From: Dyella japonica DSM 16301
GTDB lineage: Bacteria > Pseudomonadota > Gammaproteobacteria > Xanthomonadales > Rhodanobacteraceae
Length of the DNA: 64,000 bases
Assembly (NCBI RefSeq): GCF_001010355.1
Contig: NZ_JPLA01000014.1
Location: forward strand, 653 to 64,652
Direction: 5' to 3'
Positions 1 through 7,690 of this stretch are shown piece by piece; positions within the stretch are counted from its first letter, which is position 1; every line of letters begins with the position of its first letter. Made by a program: the position numbers and the translations under genes. The notes beneath the pieces are model-generated. The model saw only the letters and a list, made by a program, of their open reading frames with translations, searched no databases and had not been told where the DNA came from.

Positions 1-572
1 CCGTTGTACAGCGCGGGGAAATTGCCCATCGGCCGGCCGTCGATGAGGTACTTGGTAAAGCCTGCCGGCATACCGAACAGGCTCAGCGTCTGCGCTCCCT
101 GAGTGAACGAGGCCGAGGTCTGCGCGCCCTGCACGCTGCCCACGGCGAAGGAGGATTGCCGGAGTGCATCGGCCACGGTGGCGAAGCCGCGCACCTGCAT
201 GTCGTTGGCTGTGATGACCACCAGAGGCGCGGCGGTTTCCACCTGCACTTGCGGGATCAGCGAACCGGTGACGTTGATCGCATCCATCCGCTTCGCTTGC
301 TTGGCGGACGCGGCAGGCGGGATGTCTTCGGCCTGCGCCTGCGGTGAGGACGCCTTCACCGACGCGGGTCCGGTAGCCGCCAATTCGGGCGCATGCGACA
401 GACCCGAATCCAAACCCTTGCTGGCCACGACGGCGTCGCTGGCATCAGTCGCAGTCCCTGAGATGTCGCCCGCCGTACCCTGCGCCAGCACGTTGCCGCT
501 GGCCAGGCCCAAGGCGATGGCGAGCAGCAGCAGGCGTAAATCGAACGAAGCCGATCCGCTACGTGAAATCAT
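1..572 (-). CDS. TonB-dependent receptor, N-terminal part (cut by window edge)
   Basis: Reading leftward from the ATG at 572 gives about 190 residues before the window ends, so the beta-barrel lies outside. Residues 1-30 form a signal peptide (Arg near the start, a Leu/Ala-rich core, cleavage near VLAQ). A low-complexity Ala/Ser/Pro linker follows to about residue 95. From there comes a TonB-box-like stretch (MDAINVTGS) and a plug domain with the typical VVITANDMQVRGF, ADALRQ and LIDGRP strings. This matches outer-membrane receptors that import substrates using TonB energy. The substrate cannot be told. The gene diverges from the XRE regulator at 773, and the 200-bp gap holds two perfect 15-bp palindromes that may control it. 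The call rests on plug motifs only. Confidence 0.85.
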   Translation of the reverse strand, partial: MISRSGSASFDLRLLLLAIALGLASGNVLAQGTAGDISGTATDASDAVVASKGLDSGLSHAPELAATGPASVKASSPQAQAEDIPPAASAKQAKRMDAINVTGSLIPQVQVETAAPLVVITANDMQVRGFATVADALRQSSFAVGSVQGAQTSASFTQGAQTLSLFGMPAGFTKYLIDGRPMGNFPALYN

Positions 573-613
573 TTCGAGTTGCTCCCCTGTGAAAGGCGAT
601 AGCGGTCCGTGTC

Positions 614-628
614 GGTGTCGTCGACACC
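614..628. promoter_or_regulatory. 15-bp perfect palindrome upstream of the TonB receptor
   Basis: The sequence reads GGTGTCG-T-CGACACC, two 7-bp half-sites around one central base, lying 42 bp upstream of the receptor ATG. Its position in the divergent gap fits an operator for the receptor gene. Binding is inferred. Confidence 0.4.
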
Positions 629-685
629 AACGCAAAAGCGCTTCGGATGCAGCGCCCTCCGCGCTGCGGGAAACAGACAATCAAA

Positions 686-700
686 ACTTGTTTAACAAGT
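686..700. promoter_or_regulatory. 15-bp perfect palindrome upstream of the XRE gene
   Basis: The sequence reads ACTTGTT-T-AACAAGT, two perfect 7-bp half-sites around one T. It lies about 73 bp upstream of the preferred start of the XRE regulator and 114 bp upstream of the receptor start. Its size and symmetry suit a dimeric lambda-repressor-fold protein, so autoregulation by the neighbouring XRE protein is the simplest reading. Confidence 0.5.
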
Positions 701-736
701 CAAACGTGGTCTTTCTCTTACAAAAATCACAAGAAT

Positions 737-763
737 GGCTTGGTGATTGGACTCACCAAAGCC
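737..763 (+). promoter_or_regulatory. Hairpin in the leader of the XRE gene
   Basis: TTGGTGA (740-746) and TCACCAA (753-759) are perfect inverted repeats around a 6-nt loop. The stem extends to GGC/GCC with one bulged base. It ends just upstream of the AGG that could serve the TTG start at 773, so it could affect translation or be a second protein-binding site. No function is demonstrated by the sequence. Confidence 0.3.
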
Positions 764-772
764 AGGTTTAAC

Positions 773-1159
773 TTGCCTACAAGAAAATCAACTGACGCCT
801 ACGCAGGCTTCGCAGATCGACTGAAGGAAGCCTGCGATTTGGCCGACATCCCGGGCGGCCGAGCGCGTAACAAGGCGCTCTCGTTGCGGTTTGACGTGTC
901 CAAAGAAGCCGTACGCCAGTGGTTCAAGGGACAGGCCTTTCCCGAAACGGCTCGGCTGGCAAAAGTGGCGGATGAGTTTGAGTGCAGCCTGGATTGGCTG
1001 ATCCTGGGCCGCCTGCCATCGACCGGGCAGGTACGCGAACCCGGGGGCGCCTATAAGGTCCTGACCGAGCAGGAACGCGCCGTTATTACTGCCATGCGCA
1101 AGTTGAATGCCCGACGTCGCAACGCCCTGGTGCAGCTGCTGGCCGATAGCGAAGGCTGA
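773..1159 (+). CDS. XRE-family transcriptional regulator
   Basis: This is a small DNA-binding protein of 128 residues from the TTG at 773. A helix-turn-helix of the lambda repressor fold covers roughly residues 8-70, with the strings FADRLKEACDLADIP, RFDVSKEAVRQWFKG and CSLDWLILGR; the last is typical of the end of this domain. A short helical tail follows with no peptidase or metabolite-binding domain. The start is uncertain: the frame is open back to an ATG at 647, but that region holds the palindrome at 686-700 and does not look coding. GTG 743 and TTG 740 are alternatives. TTG 773 is preferred because homologous proteins begin just before this point (from memory of the family) and AGG lies upstream. 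It probably regulates itself and perhaps the divergent receptor. Confidence 0.75.
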   Translation: MPTRKSTDAYAGFADRLKEACDLADIPGGRARNKALSLRFDVSKEAVRQWFKGQAFPETARLAKVADEFECSLDWLILGRLPSTGQVREPGGAYKVLTEQERAVITAMRKLNARRRNALVQLLADSEG

Positions 1160-1233
1160 GGGGTCGAGTCCTATTGAAGACGCCGCTCGCCAAGCTTTCG
1201 CCCGCCCCGCTCCACGGCATGCCGCGACCTCGG

Positions 1234-1270
1234 TGATATCAATGGTGATATGATGACATCATTGATATCA
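1234..1270. promoter_or_regulatory. Operator-like inverted repeats before the toxin-antitoxin pair
   Basis: TGATATCAAT (1234-1243) and ATTGATATCA (1261-1270) form a perfect 10-bp inverted repeat. Between them lie a further GGTGATA and the small palindrome TGATG-A-CATCA (1251-1261). The array ends 18 bp before the antitoxin ATG. FitA/VapB ribbon-helix-helix antitoxins bind such tandem repeats to repress their own operon; that role is inferred here. Confidence 0.6.
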
Positions 1271-1288
1271 GCACAAGGGGCGCCCGCC

Positions 1289-1528
1289 ATGGCTTCCGTC
1301 ACCATTCGCAACCTACCCGAAGAAACCCACCGCGCCTTGCGCGTACGTGCCGCCACGCATGGACGCAGCACGGAGGCGGAAATCCGGGCGATTCTCGAAA
1401 GCGCTGTCCGGCCGGAGAGCCGCATCAAGCTCGGTTCCCTGCTGGCCGACATTGGCCGGGAAGTGGGCGGGGTCGAACTTGAGATCGAGCGCGACCGGAC
1501 GGCGTCCGATCCCGTGAGCTTTGAATGA
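1289..1528 (+). CDS. FitA/VapB-type antitoxin (ribbon-helix-helix)
   Basis: This 79-residue protein begins with the RHH strand-helix pattern ASVTIRNLPEETHRALRVRA followed by the helix STEAEIRAILESAV, the FitA-like antitoxin signature. The acidic C-terminal tail (residues about 50-79) would wrap and block the toxin. Family members neutralise a PIN-domain RNase and, as a complex with it, repress their own promoter. The ATG at 1289 is chosen over the one at 1250 because AAGGGG lies about 9 bp upstream and because 1250 falls inside the inverted-repeat operator. The TGA stop overlaps the toxin ATG, so the two are translationally coupled. Confidence 0.85.
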   Translation: MASVTIRNLPEETHRALRVRAATHGRSTEAEIRAILESAVRPESRIKLGSLLADIGREVGGVELEIERDRTASDPVSFE

Positions 1529-1950
1529 TCCTGCTCGATACGAATGTTGTCTCAGAGCCGCTCAAAGCGCCGGGCGACATGAACGTGCTTGCATGGATCG
1601 ACGCACAGATCATCGAAACGCTGTACCTCTCGGCGATCAGCCTTGCCGAACTGCGCTTCGGCGTCGCTGTGCTGCCGGAAGGCAAGCGCCGCGACATCCT
1701 TCATCAGCGCCTCGAGCAACGCGTGCTGCCTCTGTTTGCCGGCCGCATACTGCCATTCGATGCACCCGCATCGGACGCCTACGCCACGCTGCGCTCCCGC
1801 GCTCGCGCCGCCGGGAAAGCGATCGCCTCTGCGGATGGTTACATCGCCGGCATCGCTGCAACCCATGGTTTTGCGGTGGCCACGCGCGACACGTCCCCTT
1901 TTGAAGCTGCCGGCGTGGCTGTCATCAACCCATGGACATGGCAGGCGTAA
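1525..1950 (+). CDS. FitB/VapC-type PIN-domain toxin
   Basis: This 141-residue protein fills a single PIN domain, the usual VapC/FitB size. The four acidic residues that bind Mg2+ and define these endoribonucleases are visible: D5 in LLDTNV, E42 in LAELRFG, D104 in ADGYIA and D122 in TRDTSPF. It therefore looks catalytically intact. Members of the family cleave tRNA, rRNA or mRNA at specific sites; the target of this one is unknown. The ATG overlaps the antitoxin stop by 4 bases. The module sits between an XRE regulator and a cell-wall operon without integrase or transposase, so it looks like a stand-alone chromosomal toxin-antitoxin pair. Confidence 0.85.
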   Translation: MILLDTNVVSEPLKAPGDMNVLAWIDAQIIETLYLSAISLAELRFGVAVLPEGKRRDILHQRLEQRVLPLFAGRILPFDAPASDAYATLRSRARAAGKAIASADGYIAGIAATHGFAVATRDTSPFEAAGVAVINPWTWQA

Positions 1951-1988
1951 TCGGGCCTGCGCGCTTTCACAGCAGATAGCGCGAACGC

Positions 1989-2519
1989 TCAGTACCGCTG
2001 CATGCCTTCCACATGACACTGCGCCACGCTCTTGCTGGCATTGGCCGCGCCAGCGTCATCGCCCGCATGACGGCGCAGCTCGGCGATGGTTTGCCAGTTG
2101 CGTGCGCACAACGGGCCGAGTTTCGGACCCAGGTCCCATGAGCGGTGGGCGAGCTGTTCGGCGTTGGCGTAGTCCTTCAAGCGGATCGCCAGTTCGGCGC
2201 GGTCCTGCAGCAGGTCGGGCGAGTTGGGGCTGATCTTCAGCGCCTGGTCGAGCTTGGTGGCGGCTTCGTTGTATTTGCCGACGCGCAGGTCGCCTTCGGC
2301 GGCGTCCTGTAGCGCGGCCACACCCGGATCGCGCAGCGGGTTCACGTCGATCGCCGATTTCTCTTTGTCGCCGGCCGCATGGATGGACGCCAGCATCTGG
2401 TCGTCGGACACGGTCGGACGCGTGGCCTGCGACGGCGCGGTGGGCTGGCTGCACGCTGCGAGCAAGAGGACGGCCAACGAAGCGGGCGCGGCGGTAAGAC
2501 GAAGGGCACGACGAAACAT
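1989..2519 (-). CDS. TPR lipoprotein, possible LpoP-like activator of PBP1B
   Basis: The 176-residue product starts with a lipoprotein signal ending in LLAAC, so it should be lipidated on Cys at about residue 24. After a Ser/Thr/Pro-rich linker, residues about 70-165 carry tetratricopeptide-like helices (KYNEAATKLDQALKISPNS, DYANAEQLAHRSWDLGP). Its ATG lies 2 bp after the end of the PBP1B gene on the same strand, which implies one transcript. In Pseudomonas, the TPR lipoprotein LpoP is encoded next to ponB and activates PBP1B from the outer membrane. Architecture and position match that arrangement, so an LpoP role is proposed; sequence alone does not prove it. Confidence 0.7.
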   Translation of the reverse strand: MFRRALRLTAAPASLAVLLLAACSQPTAPSQATRPTVSDDQMLASIHAAGDKEKSAIDVNPLRDPGVAALQDAAEGDLRVGKYNEAATKLDQALKISPNSPDLLQDRAELAIRLKDYANAEQLAHRSWDLGPKLGPLCARNWQTIAELRRHAGDDAGAANASKSVAQCHVEGMQRY

Positions 2520-2521
2520 GA

Positions 2522-4849
2522 TCAATCCCGGATAGGGGCGGAGGAAGCCGGCGCGGGAGCGCCGTCGCCGCCGCTGAAGAAGTTGCCGACGTGCTGCCAG
2601 AAACAGCCTTCGGCGTCCTGTGACAGTGTACCGGCGACCACCGGCACCTGCCGCGCTCCTTCGCAGCCCTCTTCCGATCGCTTGCCGTTGGCGGGGTTGA
2701 TCCACGCCATTTCCAGGCCCTGGCCCGGCGCCGCCGGCAACGGACGGGTGGGCAGTTTCTTGAACAGCTCCTGCCAGGCGCGCAGGCTGCCGGTGGCGCC
2801 GTACATGCCGCTGGGTTTGTTGTCGTCGCGGCCCATCCAGAACACGGCGAGGTGATCGCCGGTGAATCCGGCGAACCAGCTGTCGCGCATGTCGTTGCTG
2901 GTGCCGGTCTTGCCCGCCGCATTGAGGTAGGCCAGGCCCGAAGAACCAATCGACGCGGCCGTGCCCGAGCGGGTGACCTGCTGCATGGCCCAGGTCACCA
3001 GGCGCACGGCTGGCTGGTATTCACCCGCGCCGGTCTTCACTTCATAGCGCTTGATGGTCTGGCCGCGCGCATCCACCACGCCGCGCACCGCCAGCGGCGG
3101 CAGCGCATGGCCGTCGGCGGCGATGTACTGATAGAGCTGGGTGGCCTGCAGCGGCGACATGTCGACGGCGCCGATCAGCAGCGAGGGACTCGGATTGACG
3201 TTGCTGAGGCCGAACGACTCCAGGAACGCCTTGATGCGCGACACGCCGATATTCATGCCCAGGTTGATCGTGGCCAGATTCCACGAATGCACCAGCGCAT
3301 CGACCATCGGCACCGAGCCATGCACATCGCCTTCGTCGTTCTTCGGCGTCCAGAAGCTGCCATCGGGCTGGCGCATGCTGACCGGCGAATCCTCCACGGG
3401 ACTGGCCAGGTTCCAGCGCTCCGGATTGGTCAGTGCCACCAGGTAGACCAGCGGCTTCACCAGCGAACCGATCTGGCGTTTCGCATCGAGCGCGCGATTG
3501 AAGCCCTGGTCGCCGGGCAGCTTGCTGCCGACGATGGCGAGCACCGCGCCGGTCTGCGCTTCGGTCACCACGGCGGCGGCCTGTGCCGCTTCACCACGTT
3601 TGCCCAGTCCACCGAGCGTGGTGGTGATGGCTTGTTCGGCATAGACCTGCGCGGCCGGGTCCAGCGTGGTGAAGATGCTGAGGTTGCCCTGGGAAAGCGT
3701 GTCGTCGTCGAAGTCCGAGGTGATCTGCAAACGCACCAGGTCCATGAACGCCGGGAAGCGGTTATGCGGCAGCTGGCCGTTGCTCACGATGCCCAGCGGC
3801 GACGCCTTGTAGCCAGTGGCCTGATCTGCAGTGATCAGTCCGGTCTCGGCGAACTGGTCGATCACCAGGTTGCGGCGCGACAGCGCGCGATCGGGATAGC
3901 GACGCGGGTCGTAGTAGCTCGGTCCCTTCACCATGCCGATCAGCAGCGCCATTTCCTGCGGCTTGAGATCTTCCATGCGGCGGCCGAAGTAGAACTCCGA
4001 CGCCGCGGCAAAACCGTGCACCGCCTGGCCGCCTTGCTGGCCGAGGAACACCTCGTTGACGTAGGCCTCGAGGATGCGGCTCTTGTCGTAATGCGCCTCG
4101 ATGAGGATGGACATCAACGCTTCGTTCAATTTGCGCGAGACATGCTGTTCGCGATCGAGGAACAGGTTGCGCACCAGCTGCTGGGTGAGCGTGGAACCGC
4201 CCTGCACGGTATGGCCGGCACGCAGGTTCGCGAACGTCGCGCGCAGGATGGCCGTGAGGTCGATGCCGAAGTGATGCTTGAAGTCGCGGTCTTCCACCGC
4301 CTGCAGGCCGCTCAGCAACAGCGGCGGCACGTCGGTGAGGCGCACGATGCGGCGCTCTTCCTGCTGCGAGCCATACACCGTGGCGATGCGCGCGGGATCG
4401 AGATGGGTCACGTCGATCGGCTTGCCATTGGCCAGGTCCTTGACGCTGGCCACCTGCCCCTTGCCCAACGCGACGCGGATGCGCTTGGGCACTTCGCCGC
4501 CGTCAGGGCCGGCGTAGCCGCGCGAAGCGATGGTGTAGGTGCTGCCCTCCTTCATCCAGGTCCCGGCCACGTCGGCGCGGCCGTCGTTGCTGTAACCGGC
4601 GAAGGTCAGTTCGAGTTCCAGCGTGCCCGGCGTCATCGGCGTGCCCGCCGACAAGGGCAGCGGCCTGGCGTAGATGCGCGTGGGCACGGCGAACACCAGA
4701 TCGTTGAAGCGATCCTGCACACGCTTGTTGAGTACCATCGTGTACGGCAGCACGAAGCCGAACAGCAGTCCCATGCAGACCCAGAACGGAATGCGGATCC
4801 AGGGCCAGACGGCACTGAAGATCGAGCGGAGACGGGTCATGAAGTCCAA
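2522..4849 (-). CDS. mrcB: Penicillin-binding protein 1B (bifunctional peptidoglycan synthase)
   Basis: This class A PBP polymerises glycan strands from lipid II and cross-links them in the periplasm. The 775-residue product has a short cytoplasmic tail, one membrane helix (about 19-40), a UB2H-like region (about 60-150), then the GT51 glycosyltransferase with catalytic E186 in AVEDRDF and the GGSTLTQQ string at 217-224. The transpeptidase follows with nucleophile S462 in SLVK, SWN at 522-524 and KTGT at 647-650. All catalytic motifs are present and the length fits PBP1B. An in-frame ATG at 4840 is an alternative start. The TPR lipoprotein follows directly. Downstream effects of moenomycin- or beta-lactam-type inhibitors on such enzymes are family knowledge. 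Confidence 0.93.
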   Translation of the reverse strand: MDFMTRLRSIFSAVWPWIRIPFWVCMGLLFGFVLPYTMVLNKRVQDRFNDLVFAVPTRIYARPLPLSAGTPMTPGTLELELTFAGYSNDGRADVAGTWMKEGSTYTIASRGYAGPDGGEVPKRIRVALGKGQVASVKDLANGKPIDVTHLDPARIATVYGSQQEERRIVRLTDVPPLLLSGLQAVEDRDFKHHFGIDLTAILRATFANLRAGHTVQGGSTLTQQLVRNLFLDREQHVSRKLNEALMSILIEAHYDKSRILEAYVNEVFLGQQGGQAVHGFAAASEFYFGRRMEDLKPQEMALLIGMVKGPSYYDPRRYPDRALSRRNLVIDQFAETGLITADQATGYKASPLGIVSNGQLPHNRFPAFMDLVRLQITSDFDDDTLSQGNLSIFTTLDPAAQVYAEQAITTTLGGLGKRGEAAQAAAVVTEAQTGAVLAIVGSKLPGDQGFNRALDAKRQIGSLVKPLVYLVALTNPERWNLASPVEDSPVSMRQPDGSFWTPKNDEGDVHGSVPMVDALVHSWNLATINLGMNIGVSRIKAFLESFGLSNVNPSPSLLIGAVDMSPLQATQLYQYIAADGHALPPLAVRGVVDARGQTIKRYEVKTGAGEYQPAVRLVTWAMQQVTRSGTAASIGSSGLAYLNAAGKTGTSNDMRDSWFAGFTGDHLAVFWMGRDDNKPSGMYGATGSLRAWQELFKKLPTRPLPAAPGQGLEMAWINPANGKRSEEGCEGARQVPVVAGTLSQDAEGCFWQHVGNFFSGGDGAPAPASSAPIRD

Positions 4850-4967
4850 GTAGGGGCAATCCTGAACAGGGAGGCTCCGGGATCATAGGGCCTGCTTCCC
4901 GGCGGGCATCTGAACGTGGGCAGGGATTTCTGGCAGGACGCGGGCGGGGATGGGGCGGCCCAGAGGT

Positions 4968-5048
4968 TGTAGGAGGGCACCCTGTGCGCGACCGGGAAGC
5001 CTCTGAGCCGCCTGATGGCGGCGGTCGCGCACAGGGTGCGCTCCTACA
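4968..5048. repeat. REP-like palindromic element, copy 1
   Basis: Two inverted copies of a roughly 25-bp unit (TGTAGGAGGGCACCCTGTG reading right, and its near-complement ending CGCTCCTACA) flank a 30-bp spacer. The first arm carries GGG where other copies have GCG. The same unit recurs at 10425-10496, 55557-55688 and, as a single arm, 58728-58753. The right edge overlaps the last codon of the SDR gene and provides its TAG stop. No REP-associated transposase is seen in this window. Confidence 0.85.
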
Positions 5049-5889
5049 AGGGGGGCTGCGGTTCCCAGGAGCTCGCGTCAGGCTGGAACGGGCGGGGTGA
5101 GATGCCCAGCAGGCGTTGCAAATCGCTGTTGTCGGCGATCAGGTCGGCTTCCAGCCGCGTCAGCGGGCCGCGCAGACGCGGCACTGCGTGGCGCCCCAGG
5201 CGCAGCAGCGCGGCGGGAATCGGTACCGGCAGCGTGGAGGTGGCGAGGCTGCGACGAACCCGGGCGAACATCTCACCCGCGGTGAGCCGTTCGCCGCCGC
5301 CCAGCGGCACGATCTGCCCGGCCGCTTCCGGATGATCGAGCGCGGCGACCACGGCGGCGGCAATATCGTCAGCATGCACAGGCTGGCGCAGGCCGCTGCC
5401 GGCCGGCAGCGGAAAGATGTGCAGCCGGCTGGCGCGACGCGCGATCGGCGAGAGGCTTTTGTCGATGCCGGCGCCGTAGATGAGCGTCGGCCGGAAAATG
5501 GTCCACGGCATGCCCTGGCGGTCGCATGCCGCGGCGACGGCAAGCTCGCCATCGCGCAGCGACTGCGAGAGTTCGCGCTCGGCGGGCACATCCGACGCCT
5601 GCTTGGACTCGGCGCTCATCGAACTGGTGGCGATGACGCGCGTGGACGCCGGCAAGCCGGCCGAGGCCAGCCACTGCGCGAACAAATTCAGCGGACCGAA
5701 ATTGATCACGGCGGTGGGCCTGCCCACCTCGAAGAGGGGACCGGGTAGTTCGCCCTGCAGCCAATGCACGCCGGCTTGCGCATGGCGCGACTGGCGACTC
5801 AGGGCAAGCACCGATTCGCCGCGCGCACGAAGCCGCGGCAGCAGAAAATGGCCAATCTGACTGCTGGCCCCGAACACGAGCACCGTCAT
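5044..5889 (-). CDS. NAD(P)-binding SDR-family epimerase/dehydratase-like protein
   Basis: The 281-residue product opens with a Rossmann dinucleotide-binding motif (VLVFGASSQIG, residues 4-13). Later strings include VIATSSMSAES, WTIFRPTLIYGAG and PVHADDIAAAVVAAL, characteristic of extended or atypical SDR proteins. The usual Tyr-x3-Lys catalytic pair is not obvious, so the reaction cannot be stated. The gene starts 2 bp after the stop of the upstream TPR gene, implying cotranscription. Its final codons are PPL then TAG, and that TAG is the edge of REP copy 1; the natural C terminus may have been altered when the repeat arrived. Confidence 0.75.
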   Translation of the reverse strand: MTVLVFGASSQIGHFLLPRLRARGESVLALSRQSRHAQAGVHWLQGELPGPLFEVGRPTAVINFGPLNLFAQWLASAGLPASTRVIATSSMSAESKQASDVPAERELSQSLRDGELAVAAACDRQGMPWTIFRPTLIYGAGIDKSLSPIARRASRLHIFPLPAGSGLRQPVHADDIAAAVVAALDHPEAAGQIVPLGGGERLTAGEMFARVRRSLATSTLPVPIPAALLRLGRHAVPRLRGPLTRLEADLIADNSDLQRLLGISPRPFQPDASSWEPQPPL

Positions 5890-5890
5890 A

Positions 5891-7615
5891 TCAACCGCCC
5901 GATTGCAGGCGCGCCGTCAACGTCGCGAGGCGCGGATTGCCGGGTGCCAGCTTGCGTGCGCTATCGAGCGCCTGCGCCGCGCTGGCGCGATCGCCGTTCT
6001 GCAATTCCTGTTCGGCCTGGTCCATCCATGCACCGGCGAGACGGTTGCGCAGCTCGCCCTGGCTGGCGCTGCCCGGCGAGAGATCAGCCAGGTCGGCGAG
6101 CCGATTGCCCGCCGCTGGAAGATTGCCGCTGGCCAAGGCCTGGTTGAACTGTTGGACGGCCAAACCCGAGAGCGACTCTAGTCCGTGGCGCGCCGCCTCG
6201 TTGTTGCCGTCCATCGCCAGGGCCTGGCGGTAGAGGTCATAGGCGCTCTCGCCCGGCGGCAACATCAGGTTGCCCTGCCGCGCGGCGGCATCGGCACGCT
6301 GGATGGTGCGGGCCAGTTCGGCGCTTTGCTGCGGTGTGAGCGGCGGATGCTGCAGGTTGTCGTTGTTGTCGGATGCGACATCGCTGGCGATGTCGTTGGC
6401 CACCTGCGCGGAGTTCGCTTTGCGCCCTTCACCACCGATGCGGGCACGCGCGGCTGCCAGATCAGCCGAGTGCGGCGCGATCGCTGCAGCCTGATCCAGC
6501 AACTGGCGCGCATGCGCGGGGTCGGCATTCTCTGCGGCGGCATTGGCCTGCACGATCAGCGCCTGCGCCACCTGGCCCAGGCCGGCCTTGGCATCGGCGT
6601 TGTCCGGATCGATCGCCAGCGCCGCCTTGAAGTGCGCCAGCGCAGTGTCTTCGCCGGGACCGACGATGCGGCCATCGCGCAAGGCGTCCTGACCCTGCTT
6701 GATCGCATCGGTGAGGGCGCCGCTGTTCTGCTGATTCTCCTGCACCAGGGCCGCGCGCAGTGCGGGCAGTTCCGCGTAGTTGGGCAGCAACACGGCAAGA
6801 CGATCGACCAGGGTCGCCGCCTGCGCGCGATCGCCAGCATCGAGCGCCTTGTGCACCTGGCCGGCGATCGCGTCGCCGACCTGTTCCAGGCCATGCTTGG
6901 CTACGGCGTTGTTGGGATCGGCCGCCAGCACCCGGCGATACAGTTCGCCCGCGCCATCGTCGCCCTCGAGCTTGCCCGCGGCGAAGGCTTGCTGGGCCTG
7001 GTCCACCAAGCGATCGGTGGGCACCGCGCCGTTGCGCGCCGCCGCCAGGGCCTGGGTCAGTCGATCGACGTCACTGCCGCCGCCGAGCAGTTCGCGCGCG
7101 GCGGTGAGCGCCTGGTCTGCCTCGTCCAGCTTGTGGGCCTGCAGCGCGGCATCCGCTCGCGCAATCTCGGCCTGACCGACGTTGCGCAGTCCGTCGCGGG
7201 CGCGGTCGTTGTCGGGCTGCAGGGCACGCGCCGCTTCGAACAACTCGCGTGCGCTGCTGCCGTCGTTGCCGTCGAGATGGCCTTCCTGCAGCGCGGTTTC
7301 CGCGCGCCCGAGGATGCCGTCCAGTTCGGTGTTCGGCACCAACCCGCGCAGCCGGTCCTGGCCAATCCACAGCGAGGTACCCACGCCGATGGCAATCAGC
7401 ACCACCAGCGGCACCAGCCAGCCGCGGCGCTTGGGACGATGCACCGGTGGGCGCGACGACCCGCCGCGACGCAGGTCGGGATCCAGCGTGAACTTGGGCA
7501 GCCCGTCGTCCTCCCGGGACTGGGGCGCCGGCCCGTCCAGGTTGTCGAGGTTGCCAAGGGTGGGCTCGGTGCGGCCCGACGACCCGTGGTCGTGCTGGTC
7601 TTTGCGTCCGTTCAT
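5891..7615 (-). CDS. TPR-repeat inner-membrane protein of unknown function
   Basis: The 574-residue protein has a polar, charged N-terminal region (1-65), one membrane helix (about 66-86, WLVPLVVLIAIGVGTSLWI) and a long periplasmic or cytosolic array of helical repeats. The repeats recur about every 35 residues with A-x-ALxxGxLD and LAxDPxNAxAKxGLxQV patterns (for example near residues 100-150, 210-250, 310-350, 440-480 and 530-570), the signature of tetratricopeptide-like pairs. Such arrays scaffold protein complexes; the partner is unknown. It precedes and almost abuts the SDR gene. No enzymatic motif is visible. Confidence 0.7.
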   Translation of the reverse strand: MNGRKDQHDHGSSGRTEPTLGNLDNLDGPAPQSREDDGLPKFTLDPDLRRGGSSRPPVHRPKRRGWLVPLVVLIAIGVGTSLWIGQDRLRGLVPNTELDGILGRAETALQEGHLDGNDGSSARELFEAARALQPDNDRARDGLRNVGQAEIARADAALQAHKLDEADQALTAARELLGGGSDVDRLTQALAAARNGAVPTDRLVDQAQQAFAAGKLEGDDGAGELYRRVLAADPNNAVAKHGLEQVGDAIAGQVHKALDAGDRAQAATLVDRLAVLLPNYAELPALRAALVQENQQNSGALTDAIKQGQDALRDGRIVGPGEDTALAHFKAALAIDPDNADAKAGLGQVAQALIVQANAAAENADPAHARQLLDQAAAIAPHSADLAAARARIGGEGRKANSAQVANDIASDVASDNNDNLQHPPLTPQQSAELARTIQRADAAARQGNLMLPPGESAYDLYRQALAMDGNNEAARHGLESLSGLAVQQFNQALASGNLPAAGNRLADLADLSPGSASQGELRNRLAGAWMDQAEQELQNGDRASAAQALDSARKLAPGNPRLATLTARLQSGG

Positions 7616-7690
7616 GGGTTCACGAAGGTGGGTTAACGTGGGCAGCTTAACATTGCGCCGCTGCCGCTCCCGGGTGGCAACGCGCGGCGT

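Noticed and set aside
2852-4888. 678-residue plus-strand frame opposite mrcB
   Set aside because: It is an antisense shadow of a clearly recognised PBP1B; His/Arg-rich composition is typical of such shadows in GC-rich DNA.
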